DNA of 64,000 nucleotides from Ferrithrix thermotolerans DSM 19514 (lineage in GTDB: Bacteria; Actinomycetota; Acidimicrobiia; Acidimicrobiales; Ilumatobacteraceae): the NCBI GenBank assembly GCA_945861025.1, contig CAMASN010000004.1:1-64000 (forward strand), given 5' to 3'. Positions 55,107 through 64,000 of this stretch are shown here, in pieces. Numbering within the stretch: the stretch's first letter is position 1; each line of letters begins with the position of its first letter. The position numbers and the translations under genes were made by a program. Under the pieces are notes generated by a model. It worked only from the letters and a program-made list of their open reading frames with translations. It did no database searches and was not told where the DNA came from.

Positions 55107-56501
55107 ATGTTGATCGGTCGCATGCTCAACATTCGTGTTTTCTTGAGGTTTGGTGTTGCCGCGGCCATCATCTGTGCCTCATCAATAGTTGGAGTTGCCC
55201 CGGGCGTTGGGGCCCTTGCAGGTCTCGGAGCGGGCGGCGAATTCCACCCACTCACACCTGCGCGAATTTTCGATACGCGTGATCCGCTGATTAATGCTGT
55301 TGTCGCTCCGCTGCTCACTACGCCGACCGGCAGCTCACTCGATGTGCAGATTCTCGGGAAGGGTGGCATCCCCGATACGGCGGCCGACGTCCTTGCGGTG
55401 GTTCTCAACATCACGGTCACCGTGCCGACCCAAAGCGGGTATGTGCAGGCCTATCCCGCAGGTGCGGCGGCGGGAATCTCAAGCATCGTCAACTTTGCTC
55501 CAGGCCAAACCGTGCCCAACCTCACGGTGGCCACTTTGGGTGCTGATGGCAAGCTCACGCTGCGACTAGCTACCGTTGCGCCGGGCAACGCCGACGTCCT
55601 CATCGACGTGTTCGGCTGGTTCTCCACCAGCTCGTATGCAACGAACGGGGCCCGCCTCATGCCTGTCGGCCCTGCACGCATTTGGGATACGCGTGAGGCG
55701 TCGTTCAATGGAACCGGGCTCGCCATTGGTCAGGCCCAAACAATCAGGGTGCCCATTCGCGGCGCCGACTCGCAAACTCCGGCGATCACCGACATTGTGC
55801 CCGACAGCCCCAATGTCGTCGGTGTGGTGCTCAACGTCACCGGCATCAACACCGAACCCAACAACGTGCCTACGTTCGTCAGCGTGTTGCCCGACGACCC
55901 TGTGGGCCAGGTGACCACATCGAACCTGAACCTCGCCCAGAATCAGATCAAAGCCAACTTGGTGATCGTGCCGGTGACCAACGTTGATGCAGCGATTCGC
56001 ATCTACAACAACGGCGGCAACGCTCACGTGGCCGTCGATGTGGTTGGCTACATGTTGGCGAACCAAGACGACGGCTTGCACCCGCGTCTGGGTCGGGTCA
56101 TCCCGCTGTCGTCGCCGTTTCGTGCCTTAGACACTCGCGAGACCGGGTTTGGCAACGCGCAACTCGGGCCGGGTCAGGCCGAGGCGTGGGGCTTCAATCA
56201 GTTCGTGGGTTCGGTCACCCTCGACGGTGTATCGCTCGGTAATCAGGTGGCGCTGTTGGGCAACCTCACCGGCACCGAACTCCGCCGGGTCTTTCCATCG
56301 CAACCGGTGTCCACGTTCTTTACTGTGTATCCCGCAGGAGCACAGCGTCCGTTCTCAAGCAACATCAATGTGACCGAGGGTGTCAACGTTCCGAACATGT
56401 CTGTGGTCAGCCTCGGCATCGGCAACGAGATCCGCGCGTTCAACAACGCCGGGTACATCCATTATCTCTTCGACGTATCAGCCGTCGTCCTAGGCGACTG
56501 A
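55107..56501 (+). CDS. Secreted protein made of three DTR-type repeats
   Basis: The 464-residue protein has a signal-like segment (about 10-35) and then three repeats of about 130-145 residues, each beginning FHPLTPARIFDTRD-, LMPVGPARIWDTRE- or VIPLSSPFRALDTRE-like, and ending in a DV-x-G/A-hydrophobic strand. This is the same module found at the C-terminus of the SpoIID protein, but with no enzyme attached. A role as wall-binding or adhesion protein is inferred. The ATG is directly after the Trm112 stop; ATG 55122 is an alternative start. Confidence 0.75.
   Translation: MLIGRMLNIRVFLRFGVAAAIICASSIVGVAPGVGALAGLGAGGEFHPLTPARIFDTRDPLINAVVAPLLTTPTGSSLDVQILGKGGIPDTAADVLAVVLNITVTVPTQSGYVQAYPAGAAAGISSIVNFAPGQTVPNLTVATLGADGKLTLRLATVAPGNADVLIDVFGWFSTSSYATNGARLMPVGPARIWDTREASFNGTGLAIGQAQTIRVPIRGADSQTPAITDIVPDSPNVVGVVLNVTGINTEPNNVPTFVSVLPDDPVGQVTTSNLNLAQNQIKANLVIVPVTNVDAAIRIYNNGGNAHVAVDVVGYMLANQDDGLHPRLGRVIPLSSPFRALDTRETGFGNAQLGPGQAEAWGFNQFVGSVTLDGVSLGNQVALLGNLTGTELRRVFPSQPVSTFFTVYPAGAQRPFSSNINVTEGVNVPNMSVVSLGIGNEIRAFNNAGYIHYLFDVSAVVLGD
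55241..56495 (+). repeat. Three DTR-type protein repeats
   Basis: Repeats start near 55241, 55658 and 56098. Conserved points are the Phe/Leu/Val-x-Pro-Leu/Val start, DTR, a central YPAG-like strand and a terminal DV-x-G/A. They are related to the repeats at 40679-41743. Confidence 0.75.
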
Positions 56502-56509
56502 TCGCCTAG
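56490..56509 (+). terminator. Perfect 8-bp hairpin across the stop codon of the repeat protein
   Basis: CTAGGCGA (56490-56497) pairs perfectly with TCGCCTAG (56502-56509), leaving the 4-base loop CTGA that holds the stop codon (TGA, 56499-56501). It is followed by TTTG, so it may end the upstream transcript. Its right arm overlaps the promoter below. Confidence 0.5.
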
Positions 56510-56512
56510 ACT
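56507..56512 (+). promoter_or_regulatory. Candidate -10 box TAGACT for ahcY
   Basis: TAGACT overlaps the right arm of the hairpin and gives a leader of about 80 bases to ATG 56600. GGAGGA sits 7 bases before that start codon. The same hexamer lies before gmd (36691). Confidence 0.4.
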
Positions 56513-56599
56513 TTGCTGAACGCGGGCTGACATCAATGCGGTGCCAGCAGGCCCCGGCCCGAGATCATCCACTTTTTAGTTTCCGTTGGAGGAACTGTC

Positions 56600-58066
<1,467 letters not shown>

Positions 58067-58119
58067 CAATCATCCTGCTGCTTCGGCAGCCGCAACAGCA
58101 GCGCACGCAAAGCCCCGTG

Positions 58120-58166
58120 TTTGTTGAAGACAATTGGTTGAGGGTCGACCAATTGTCTTCAACAAA
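58120..58166. terminator. Perfect 19-bp inverted repeat with 9-base loop
   Basis: The arms 58120-58138 and 58148-58166 are exact complements (the left arm begins TTTGTTGAAG), with the loop at 58139-58147. It lies between convergent ahcY (+) and the YczE-like gene (-), so a bidirectional terminator is most likely. The stem is long and AT-rich for this genome. Confidence 0.8.
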
Positions 58167-58169
58167 ACT

Positions 58170-58853
58170 TCAGGATTGAGCAAGTGCCGCGCGCGCTGCG
58201 ATTGCGCTGCGCGTTTCGCGCGGTGGCAGAGCCAACGGTGGCAAGGTCAGCTGCACGAGTGGACCAATGCCAAACATGAACATCAGCGTGCCGATGCCGG
58301 GCCGTACCCCCAGCGCGATGGCGGCGATTCCGACGGAGAGTTCGATGCCGGTGCGGGCCTTACGCACGCTGAGCCCGCGCTGTTCTAAGCCCAGCATCAA
58401 GCCGTCTCTGGGGCCAGGACCCAATCCGGCTCCGATGTAGAAGCCGGAGCCGATGGCGATGATCAAAATGCCAGCCACGAGGTAGCCGGTGCGTACGAGC
58501 AGCCGATCGCTGTCGGGTAGGAGCGGGGCAACGAGATCGACCACAAAGCCGATCTCGAACGCGTTCAAGATGGTGCCAATGCCCGGGCGCTGCTTGAGCG
58601 GTATCCAGAGCAAGAGCAGTACGAAGCCCACTGCCTCGATGATGACCCCAACACTGATTCCGGTCTTATTGCTCAGGCCTTGATGCAACATGTCCCATGG
58701 CGCTGCGCCGAGGTGGGCTTGCAGGATCAGCGCGATGCCAGCGCCGAACAACGCCAGGCCAAATGCGCACCGAGAAAGCCGGTTCGCCCAGTCGGCTGAA
58801 GCCGAGCTGGGCGTGTATTCGCGAGCAGTTGCTGCATTGCTGGAGAAGGTCAC
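58170..58853 (-). CDS. YczE/YitT-like membrane protein
   Basis: About 227 residues with five or six hydrophobic segments (about 30-48, 75-93, 105-125, 132-150, 175-200) and the YczE/YyaS pattern: LQAHLGAAPWDMLHQGLS after the first helix and GAGLGPGPRDGLMLGL later, as a repeated loop. Such proteins are thought to be membrane transporters or regulators of sugar/peptide export, not proven. GTG 58853 is preferred to GTG 58862 because the -10 TACGGT (58866-58861) is then 7 bases upstream. Confidence 0.82.
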   Translation of the reverse strand: MTFSSNAATAREYTPSSASADWANRLSRCAFGLALFGAGIALILQAHLGAAPWDMLHQGLSNKTGISVGVIIEAVGFVLLLLWIPLKQRPGIGTILNAFEIGFVVDLVAPLLPDSDRLLVRTGYLVAGILIIAIGSGFYIGAGLGPGPRDGLMLGLEQRGLSVRKARTGIELSVGIAAIALGVRPGIGTLMFMFGIGPLVQLTLPPLALPPRETRSAIAARAALAQS

Positions 58854-58860
58854 GACCTGC

Positions 58861-58866
58861 ACCGTA
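58861..58866 (-). promoter_or_regulatory. -10 box TACGGT for leaderless YczE-like gene
   Basis: On the reverse strand TACGGT ends 7 bases before GTG 58853. Confidence 0.45.
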
Positions 58867-58898
58867 GCGAAGCGTCCATCCTTGTCGCACCCTGTTGT

Positions 58899-58904
58899 TA
58901 CAAC
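58899..58904 (+). promoter_or_regulatory. -10-like TACAAC for comF-like gene
   Basis: TACAAC lies 6 bases before ATG 58911. It does not end in T, so it is a weaker version of the pattern. Confidence 0.35.
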
Positions 58905-58910
58905 TGTCGC

Positions 58911-59657
58911 ATGCTGATCAATCGTTGTGCAGGGTGCCGTGAGCCCGGGTTCGAGTTGTGTCGTCGGTGCCAGTTCGCCCTTGCGGCGTCGCCGCCGGTA
59001 GTCACCGCGTCGGGGGTCATTGCGGCCACCGAGTTCGTCGGCCTACCCAAACAGCTCATCATCGGGCTCAAGTTTCGTAACCGTCGCCGCATCGTGAGCT
59101 ACTTGGCCGACCAGCTCAACCGCCGCATCGATCCAACGCAGATCGATGTCATCACGTGGGCACCCACCAGCCGGCGTCGCGCCAACCATCGCGGTTACGA
59201 CCAAGCCGAGCTACTGGCTCGAGCGCTCGCGGCCCGTTGGCGCAAGCCCTGCCGGCGAATGCTGTTTCGTCATCACGGTCCGGCGCAAACTGGTCGTAAT
59301 CGCGCCGACCGCCTGCATGGGCCGTCGTTCGCCTCACGTCCGATTCGCAACCCGCCTCGGGTGCTGGTCATCGACGATGTGGTGACCACCGGAACCACGT
59401 TGCTCGCCGCACGCGAAGCGTTGCTTGCCGCCGGTGCGCGTTCGGTAGTGCTCGCCGCTGTGGCGGCTACCCCCGAGAGCTTGCCTCAGGCCAGACCGGC
59501 GAGAATCTCTACGGCTTCGATCGCTGGTGAACAGTCTTCGTCGACCACAACGCCAAAGATGCCCAGCAGTTCGGCGGCAGCCACGTTTGATGCAACATCG
59601 TCTAAGAAGGCACATCGGCGTGCTTCGGCATCGAGCCTGGTGAGCGCAAGCTCGTAA
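58911..59657 (+). CDS. ComF-family phosphoribosyltransferase-like protein
   Basis: The 248-residue reading frame has a zinc-like Cys cluster (CAGC and CRRC in the first 20 residues), a central LKFRNRRRIVSYLADQLNRR segment and the PRPP-binding loop VLVIDDVVTTGTTL near 160, all standard for ComF. In naturally competent bacteria ComF helps DNA uptake; elsewhere its role is unclear. The last about 57 residues are Ser/Ala-rich, unlike ComF, and are read antisense to the HAD gene: this tail may be a read-on of a lost stop codon. Confidence 0.85.
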   Translation: MLINRCAGCREPGFELCRRCQFALAASPPVVTASGVIAATEFVGLPKQLIIGLKFRNRRRIVSYLADQLNRRIDPTQIDVITWAPTSRRRANHRGYDQAELLARALAARWRKPCRRMLFRHHGPAQTGRNRADRLHGPSFASRPIRNPPRVLVIDDVVTTGTTLLAAREALLAAGARSVVLAAVAATPESLPQARPARISTASIAGEQSSSTTTPKMPSSSAAATFDATSSKKAHRRASASSLVSASS

Positions 59658-60163
59658 ATGGCGGCGTTGGGCTTACGTAGCCCTACCTCATGGCTGTCGA
59701 CAATGTCGTCGAACAAGGTGTCGTAGTCGAGCACCGATCTCCAATGCTCTCGAAACTCGCGCACGTTGTTGGTGAGAATCGACGTACGCAGCCCGGCCTC
59801 ACGCAACCGCACTACGAGATCGATCATCGGTTCGTTGGGCTGAAAGGTGATGGCCGGAGCGCCCGGCTTGGCATCGGCAGGCGGCTCAGGAAGCTCAATG
59901 CCAAGCTCGGCCAAGCCGATGCGGTTGAGGCGACGAACCTCATCGAATGCGATCTCGCCGCGCTCGAGGCGATGCCACGGGTGGTCGTTGTCGGCGCCGT
60001 AGTCGCCCATGAACACCCGCAATGCTGCTTCGGCCTTGTCTGGGGGAAAGCGTCGTACCAGATCGCTCTGGCGGCCGTTGCTCATCAACACCCCGCCGAG
60101 GTCAAAGATAACAGTGTCTATTTGGCGGGCGCGGGAGCTGGTGCTGGTCACACCAGACATCAT
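59486..60163 (-). CDS. HAD-superfamily hydrolase (YihX/epoxide-hydrolase-like branch)
   Basis: The 225-residue protein has HAD motif I FDLGGVL (nucleophile Asp followed by Gly instead of a second Asp, as in the YihX-type branch), motif II ILTNN, motif III Lys in LRKPNAAIY and motif [11 protein letters not shown]. It probably dephosphorylates a small metabolite, unknown. Its 3' part overlaps the comF reading frame tail-to-tail by 172 bases. It is divergent from secA by about 45 bases. Confidence 0.88.
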   Translation of the reverse strand: MMSGVTSTSSRARQIDTVIFDLGGVLMSNGRQSDLVRRFPPDKAEAALRVFMGDYGADNDHPWHRLERGEIAFDEVRRLNRIGLAELGIELPEPPADAKPGAPAITFQPNEPMIDLVVRLREAGLRTSILTNNVREFREHWRSVLDYDTLFDDIVDSHEVGLRKPNAAIYELALTRLDAEARRCAFLDDVASNVAAAELLGIFGVVVDEDCSPAIEAVEILAGLA

Positions 60164-60193
60164 GTCTCACAGCACCCGTTGCCGCCGAACCGA

Positions 60194-60199
60194 TAGGAT
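60194..60199 (+). promoter_or_regulatory. -10 box TAGGAT for secA
   Basis: TAGGAT lies 10 bases before ATG 60210; a transcript starting 6-7 bases later would have a leader of a few bases. Confidence 0.4.
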
Positions 60200-60209
60200 C
60201 TCGACTCGC

Positions 60210-63002
60210 ATGGGAATTCTCGATCGCATCCTCCGCGCCGGTGAAGGTAAGAAACTGAAGGCTCTCGAAGGCCTCGTTCCTGAAATCAACGCGCTCAGCA
60301 CTTCAATGACGGCTCTTTCCGACGACGCGCTCCGTGCCAAGACCGGCGAGTTTCGACAGCGCATCGAGCGAGGCGAATCGCTCGATGACTTACTCGTCGA
60401 GGCATTCGCAGTGACCCGCGAAGCTGCTGGCCGCGTGATTGGCCAGCGCCATTACGACGTTCAGATGATGGGCGGCGCTGCGCTGCACTTTGGTTGGGTC
60501 GCCGAAATGAAGACCGGTGAAGGCAAGACCCTGGTGTCTACGTTGCCGGCCTATCTCAACGGTCTCGGCGGTCAGGGCGTTCACCTCGTCACCGTGAACG
60601 ATTACCTCGCTCGGCGTGACGCCGAATGGATGGGTCGGGTTCACAAGTGGATGGGCCTGAAAGTTGGCCTCGTTATCCCTGGCTTCAAAGAGCGCCCTAT
60701 CGAAAAGCGCGCTGCGTATGCGGCCGACATCACGTACGGCACAAACAACGAGTTCGGCTTCGATTATCTGCGCGACAACATGGCGCCGACGCTTGACGAT
60801 AAGAGCCAACGCGGCCACAACTTCGCAATCGTCGACGAAGTCGACTCGATCCTCATCGACGAAGCGCGTACGCCGCTCATCATCAGCGGTCGTCTGGCCG
60901 ATGCCGCAAAGCTGTACTACCGATTTGCCTCGGTGGTTCGTTCGCTCAAGCGTGATGTCGATTACGAAGTTGAAGAAGATAAGCGCATCGTTGTGCCGCT
61001 CGAGGCTGGCATCGACAAGGTCGAACTCGCTCTCGGTGTAGCGAACTTGTACGACGAAGTGCAGCAGAACTTGGTGCACCAGTTGCAGGTGGCGCTCAAG
61101 GCCAAAGAGTTGTATAAGCGCGATAAGGACTACATCATCCAAAATGGTGAGGTCAAAATCGTCGATGAGTTCACCGGGCGCGTGCTCGATGGGCGTCGTT
61201 GGAGCGAAGGCATCCACCAAGCGATCGAGGCCAAAGAGGGCGTGAAGATCAAAGAGGAGAACCAGACCCTCGCCACGATTACCCTGCAGAACTATTTCCG
61301 GATGTACGACAAGCTCGGCGGCATGACCGGTACGGCATCTACCGAAGCTGCGGAATTGAAGAACACCTACGGCCTCGATGTTGTGCCGATTCCCACGAAC
61401 AAGCCTGTTGGTCGCGTTGACCACGCCGACCTGATTTACAAGGGCGAGGCTGGCAAGTTCGACGCCGTTGTCGAAGACATCGCCGAGCGCTTCGAGCGCG
61501 GCCAGCCAGTACTCGTGGGCACAATCAGCGTTGAGAAGAGCGAGCATCTTTCGCGGCTGCTTACCCAGCGTGGCGTTGACCACGAAGTACTCAACGCGAA
61601 GCAGCACACTCGTGAAGCGCACATTGTCACCCAGGCTGGCCGGCTGCATTCGGTCACCGTTGCCACCAACATGGCCGGCCGCGGCGTCGACATTTTGTTG
61701 GGCGGCAACCCAGAGGGTCTGGCTCGCGCTCAGGTGCTCAAGGAGGGCCATTCGGCCGACGTGATGGTCGACGACTTTGCGTTGTCGCTGCCCATCGAAG
61801 AGATGCCCGAAGATTTCCGTGCGGCACGTACCGCAGCGTTTGCTCGCTACGACGAAGTGCTAGCCGAACTCACTAAGTCGTGCCGCGCCGAAGGCGACAA
61901 GGTGCGCGAACTCGGTGGCCTGTATGTGCTTGGCACCGAGCGGCACGAAAGCCGCCGAATCGACAACCAGTTGCGTGGTCGTGCCGGCCGCCAGGGCGAT
62001 CCTGGCGACAGCCGGTTTTACCTCAGCCTCGATGATGAGCTGATGCGCTTGTTCGCTACGGGTGCGCTCAGTTGGGTGATGGGTCGGGCGCTGCCCGACG
62101 ACGAAGCCATCGAAGCAAAGATGGTCACCAAGGCCATCGAGCGGGCGCAAAGTACGGTCGAACAGCGCAACGGCGAAGTTCGCAAGAACGTGCTCAAGTA
62201 CGACGAAGTGATGAACGAGCAGCGCAAGATCATTTACCAGCGCCGCGATCAGATCCTCGAAGGAGCCGATCTCAAAGTGGCCGCGCTCGAGTATCTCGCC
62301 GATGCAATCGACACCTTGGTCGACAGCCACTGCGTCAGCGAAGCTGACGACGAATGGGATATCGACGGCCTCGTCACCGAACTGCGTTCTTTCTGGGCCA
62401 CCGAGATCACCGAAGCTCAGCTTGCGAACTGTCGCGACACCGACGAGATGTACAAGATCGTGATGGCCGATGCCTCGGCCTACTACGAATTACGCGAAGC
62501 CGAGCTCACCCCCGAGGTCATGCGCGATGTCGAGCGTCAGGTGATGCTGCAGATCATCGACCAACGCTGGCGCGAGCACCTCGAGGAGATGGATTACCTC
62601 CAAGAGGGCATCAACTTGCGGGCGATGGGCCAAAAGGATCCGCTCACCGAATGGCAGCGCGAGGGCTTTGAGATGTTCGGCTCGCTGATGAAGGGCGTGG
62701 CCCAAGACTTCGTTCGCTATGTCATGCATGTGCAAGTGGTGCGCAACGATGAGCCAGCTCCGGTTGTTCAAAATGTTCAGCAGACTTCGGCCGACAACGT
62801 GCAGGCATCGGGTTTCCAAGTCGCAGCGCAGGTCGCTGCCGCCGACGGCGAGATATCGCCCGAGCTTGCTGCATCTGCCGCGCAGACTCAGCAGAAGTCG
62901 ATGCCAGTTGTGAACGACGAATGGTCGAAGACTCCCCGAAATGCGCCATGCCCTTGCGGTTCCGGCAAGAAGTTCAAGGTGTGCCACGGCGCCACCGCCT
63001 AG
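60210..63002 (+). CDS. secA: Preprotein translocase ATPase SecA
   Basis: About 930 residues. The N-terminal ATPase core has MKTGEGKTL (Walker A), the DEVDSIL segment (Walker B), the preprotein-binding domain, and the [17 protein letters not shown] helicase motif near 590; the helical scaffold and wing follow (to about 830). The Zn-binding SEC-C tail [14 protein letters not shown] ends the protein, as in the housekeeping SecA1. A longer frame to 60009 would cover the HAD gene; ATG 60210 starts [13 protein letters not shown], the standard N-terminus. Confidence 0.97.
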   Translation: MGILDRILRAGEGKKLKALEGLVPEINALSTSMTALSDDALRAKTGEFRQRIERGESLDDLLVEAFAVTREAAGRVIGQRHYDVQMMGGAALHFGWVAEMKTGEGKTLVSTLPAYLNGLGGQGVHLVTVNDYLARRDAEWMGRVHKWMGLKVGLVIPGFKERPIEKRAAYAADITYGTNNEFGFDYLRDNMAPTLDDKSQRGHNFAIVDEVDSILIDEARTPLIISGRLADAAKLYYRFASVVRSLKRDVDYEVEEDKRIVVPLEAGIDKVELALGVANLYDEVQQNLVHQLQVALKAKELYKRDKDYIIQNGEVKIVDEFTGRVLDGRRWSEGIHQAIEAKEGVKIKEENQTLATITLQNYFRMYDKLGGMTGTASTEAAELKNTYGLDVVPIPTNKPVGRVDHADLIYKGEAGKFDAVVEDIAERFERGQPVLVGTISVEKSEHLSRLLTQRGVDHEVLNAKQHTREAHIVTQAGRLHSVTVATNMAGRGVDILLGGNPEGLARAQVLKEGHSADVMVDDFALSLPIEEMPEDFRAARTAAFARYDEVLAELTKSCRAEGDKVRELGGLYVLGTERHESRRIDNQLRGRAGRQGDPGDSRFYLSLDDELMRLFATGALSWVMGRALPDDEAIEAKMVTKAIERAQSTVEQRNGEVRKNVLKYDEVMNEQRKIIYQRRDQILEGADLKVAALEYLADAIDTLVDSHCVSEADDEWDIDGLVTELRSFWATEITEAQLANCRDTDEMYKIVMADASAYYELREAELTPEVMRDVERQVMLQIIDQRWREHLEEMDYLQEGINLRAMGQKDPLTEWQREGFEMFGSLMKGVAQDFVRYVMHVQVVRNDEPAPVVQNVQQTSADNVQASGFQVAAQVAAADGEISPELAASAAQTQQKSMPVVNDEWSKTPRNAPCPCGSGKKFKVCHGATA

Positions 63003-63023
63003 GCATCCCACACACCACCCCTC

Positions 63024-64000
63024 ATGCGCGATTTCTCCGACGACATCAAGGACCTGCGACGCCGCCTCGGCGAGGCAGAGGCCTACCTCAAGATCAGCGA
63101 CAAGCGTGCTCGTCTGGGCGAACTTGAGCTCGAGGTCTCGCGACCCGATCTGTGGGACGACCAAGAGTTGGCCAAGAGGGTCAACGGCGAGTATTCGAAT
63201 GTGAAGAGTGACATCGATACGTTCGATGGCCTCTCGAGCGGCATTTCTGATACCGAGTTGTTGCATGAGATGGCGCGCGAGGTCGACGATGCCAGTCAAG
63301 AGCCCGAGCTTGTCGAGGCAGTGGCCAAGACAGCATCCACGTTGCAGCAACTTGAGATGCGCAGCTTGTTCACTGGCGAACACGACGAGCTCGATTGCAT
63401 CGTGCAGATCAACGCTAAAGACGGTGGTGTCGATGCGCAAGACTGGAGCGAGATCCTGCTGCGCATGTACGGCCGTTGGGCCGAGCGGCACGGTTTTGGT
63501 TTCGAGATCGACGGCATCTCCGAAGGCACCGAGGCCGGCATTCTTTCAGCAGAGTTCACCCTTACGGGTCGCTACGCCTATGGGCTGATGACCAGCGAGC
63601 GCGGCACACATCGCTTGGTTCGTATTAGCCCGTTCGATAACCAAGGTCGCCGCCAAACCAGCTTTGCAGCGGTTCAGGTGTGGCCAGTGCTCGAAGATCC
63701 CGACGTCGAGCTCAACGAATCTGATGTGCGCATGGAGGTCTTCCGGGCCAGCGGCGCGGGCGGCCAGCACGTGAACAAGACATCATCCGCCGTACGACTC
63801 ATTCATGAGCCAACCGGTCTGGTGTCGAGTTCGCAAGAAGAGCGCAGCCAGTTGCAAAACCGCGAAAAGGCGATGAACCGGTTGCGCACCATGCTCGCTG
63901 CTCGGGTTGAAGAAGAGCGCCAAGTCGAGATGGATCGCATCGCTGGGCGCCAGGCACAAGTTGGCTGGGGAAGTCAGATTCGTAGCTATGTGCTGCAGCC
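63024..64000 (+). CDS. prfB: Peptide chain release factor 2, C-terminus cut off by window edge
   Basis: The frame is open from ATG 63024 to the window end (325 codons seen). It contains the RF2 tripeptide SPF (VRISPFDNQGRR) and the peptidyl-tRNA hydrolysis motif GAGGQHVNKTSSAVR. RF2 reads UAA and UGA stops. No in-frame TGA or slippery site lies in the first codons, so this copy does not use the programmed frameshift known in E. coli. It follows secA by 21 bases; no ribosome site is clear, so coupling or a leader-poor start is possible. Confidence 0.95.
   Translation, partial: MRDFSDDIKDLRRRLGEAEAYLKISDKRARLGELELEVSRPDLWDDQELAKRVNGEYSNVKSDIDTFDGLSSGISDTELLHEMAREVDDASQEPELVEAVAKTASTLQQLEMRSLFTGEHDELDCIVQINAKDGGVDAQDWSEILLRMYGRWAERHGFGFEIDGISEGTEAGILSAEFTLTGRYAYGLMTSERGTHRLVRISPFDNQGRRQTSFAAVQVWPVLEDPDVELNESDVRMEVFRASGAGGQHVNKTSSAVRLIHEPTGLVSSSQEERSQLQNREKAMNRLRTMLAARVEEERQVEMDRIAGRQAQVGWGSQIRSYVLQ

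Noticed and set aside
56513-56599. Possible SAH riboswitch in the ahcY leader
   Set aside because: A CGGGC/GCCCG pairing exists, but the consensus of the known SAH riboswitch was not found, so no claim is made.
60390-61751. Long open frame (about 450 codons) on the strand opposite secA
   Set aside because: The sense frame encodes clear SecA motifs across the same bases, so this is a codon-bias shadow of a high-GC gene.

Overview
The window reads as chromosomal DNA from a high-GC actinobacterium, most likely of the class Acidimicrobiia (Ilumatobacter-like); that placement is an inference. It rests on the actinobacterial DapD, the coenzyme F420 gene fbiA, a DUF222/HNH protein, a DUF3499 protein, a DUF5719-type protein, and many start codons 6-11 bases behind a TANNNT -10 box (leaderless or nearly leaderless transcription). 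Coding density is very high, strands switch often, no gap exceeds 300 bases, and I found no tRNA, rRNA, CRISPR array, insertion sequence or prophage.

Layout. 1-9 kb: a cut-off YceI-like protein, leucyl aminopeptidase, a membrane O-acyltransferase with an SGNH tail, a CapA-like protein with a conserved unknown partner, a secreted subtilase and a sirtuin. 9-24 kb: rhodanese-ThiF protein, class II aldolase, RidA, B12-dependent acyl-CoA mutase catalytic subunit, HNH protein, lysS-dapD, secreted M15 peptidase, LpdA-like flavoprotein, RDD protein, acyl-CoA carboxylase alpha chain and divergent birA. 23-42 kb: a cell-envelope sugar region holding an LCP ligase, rmlA-rmlC-rmlB-rmlD, three GT4 glycosyltransferases, a His-rich membrane protein, a ManC-like nucleotidyltransferase, an SDR-like protein without catalytic residues, fbiA with another GT4 gene, gmd, a flippase and a SpoIID protein. 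42-64 kb: a GT2-membrane fusion with its DUF5719 and thioredoxin-like partners, ftsH, DUF3499, CPBP protease, a giant GT-C-like membrane protein, phosphomannomutase, Trm112, a surface repeat protein, ahcY, a YczE-like protein, comF, a HAD phosphatase, secA and the start of prfB.

How the genes work together. Two nucleotide-sugar routes converge: dTDP-rhamnose (Rml enzymes) and GDP-mannose to GDP-4-keto-6-deoxymannose (phosphomannomutase, ManC-like enzyme, Gmd). The glycosyltransferases, flippase, LCP protein and large membrane proteins would assemble and export a wall glycan. The carboxylase alpha chain, BirA and the B12 mutase fit biotin- and B12-dependent propionyl-CoA metabolism. The order lpdA-accA-birA-LCP-rml-manC-fbiA-DUF3499-manB-ahcY-comF-secA appears to mirror the M. 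tuberculosis Rv3303c-Rv3240c interval (recalled, not searched), suggesting an old, conserved actinobacterial envelope neighbourhood.

Most interesting leads: the leaderless-promoter grammar, the SDR that has lost its catalytic residues, a His-rich membrane protein inside the sugar operon, enzymes with key residues replaced (zinc-free ThiF protein, single-cysteine LpdA, RmlC variant), a promoter-RBS-hairpin unit at 4.2-4.4 kb, and a DTR repeat module shared by two surface proteins.
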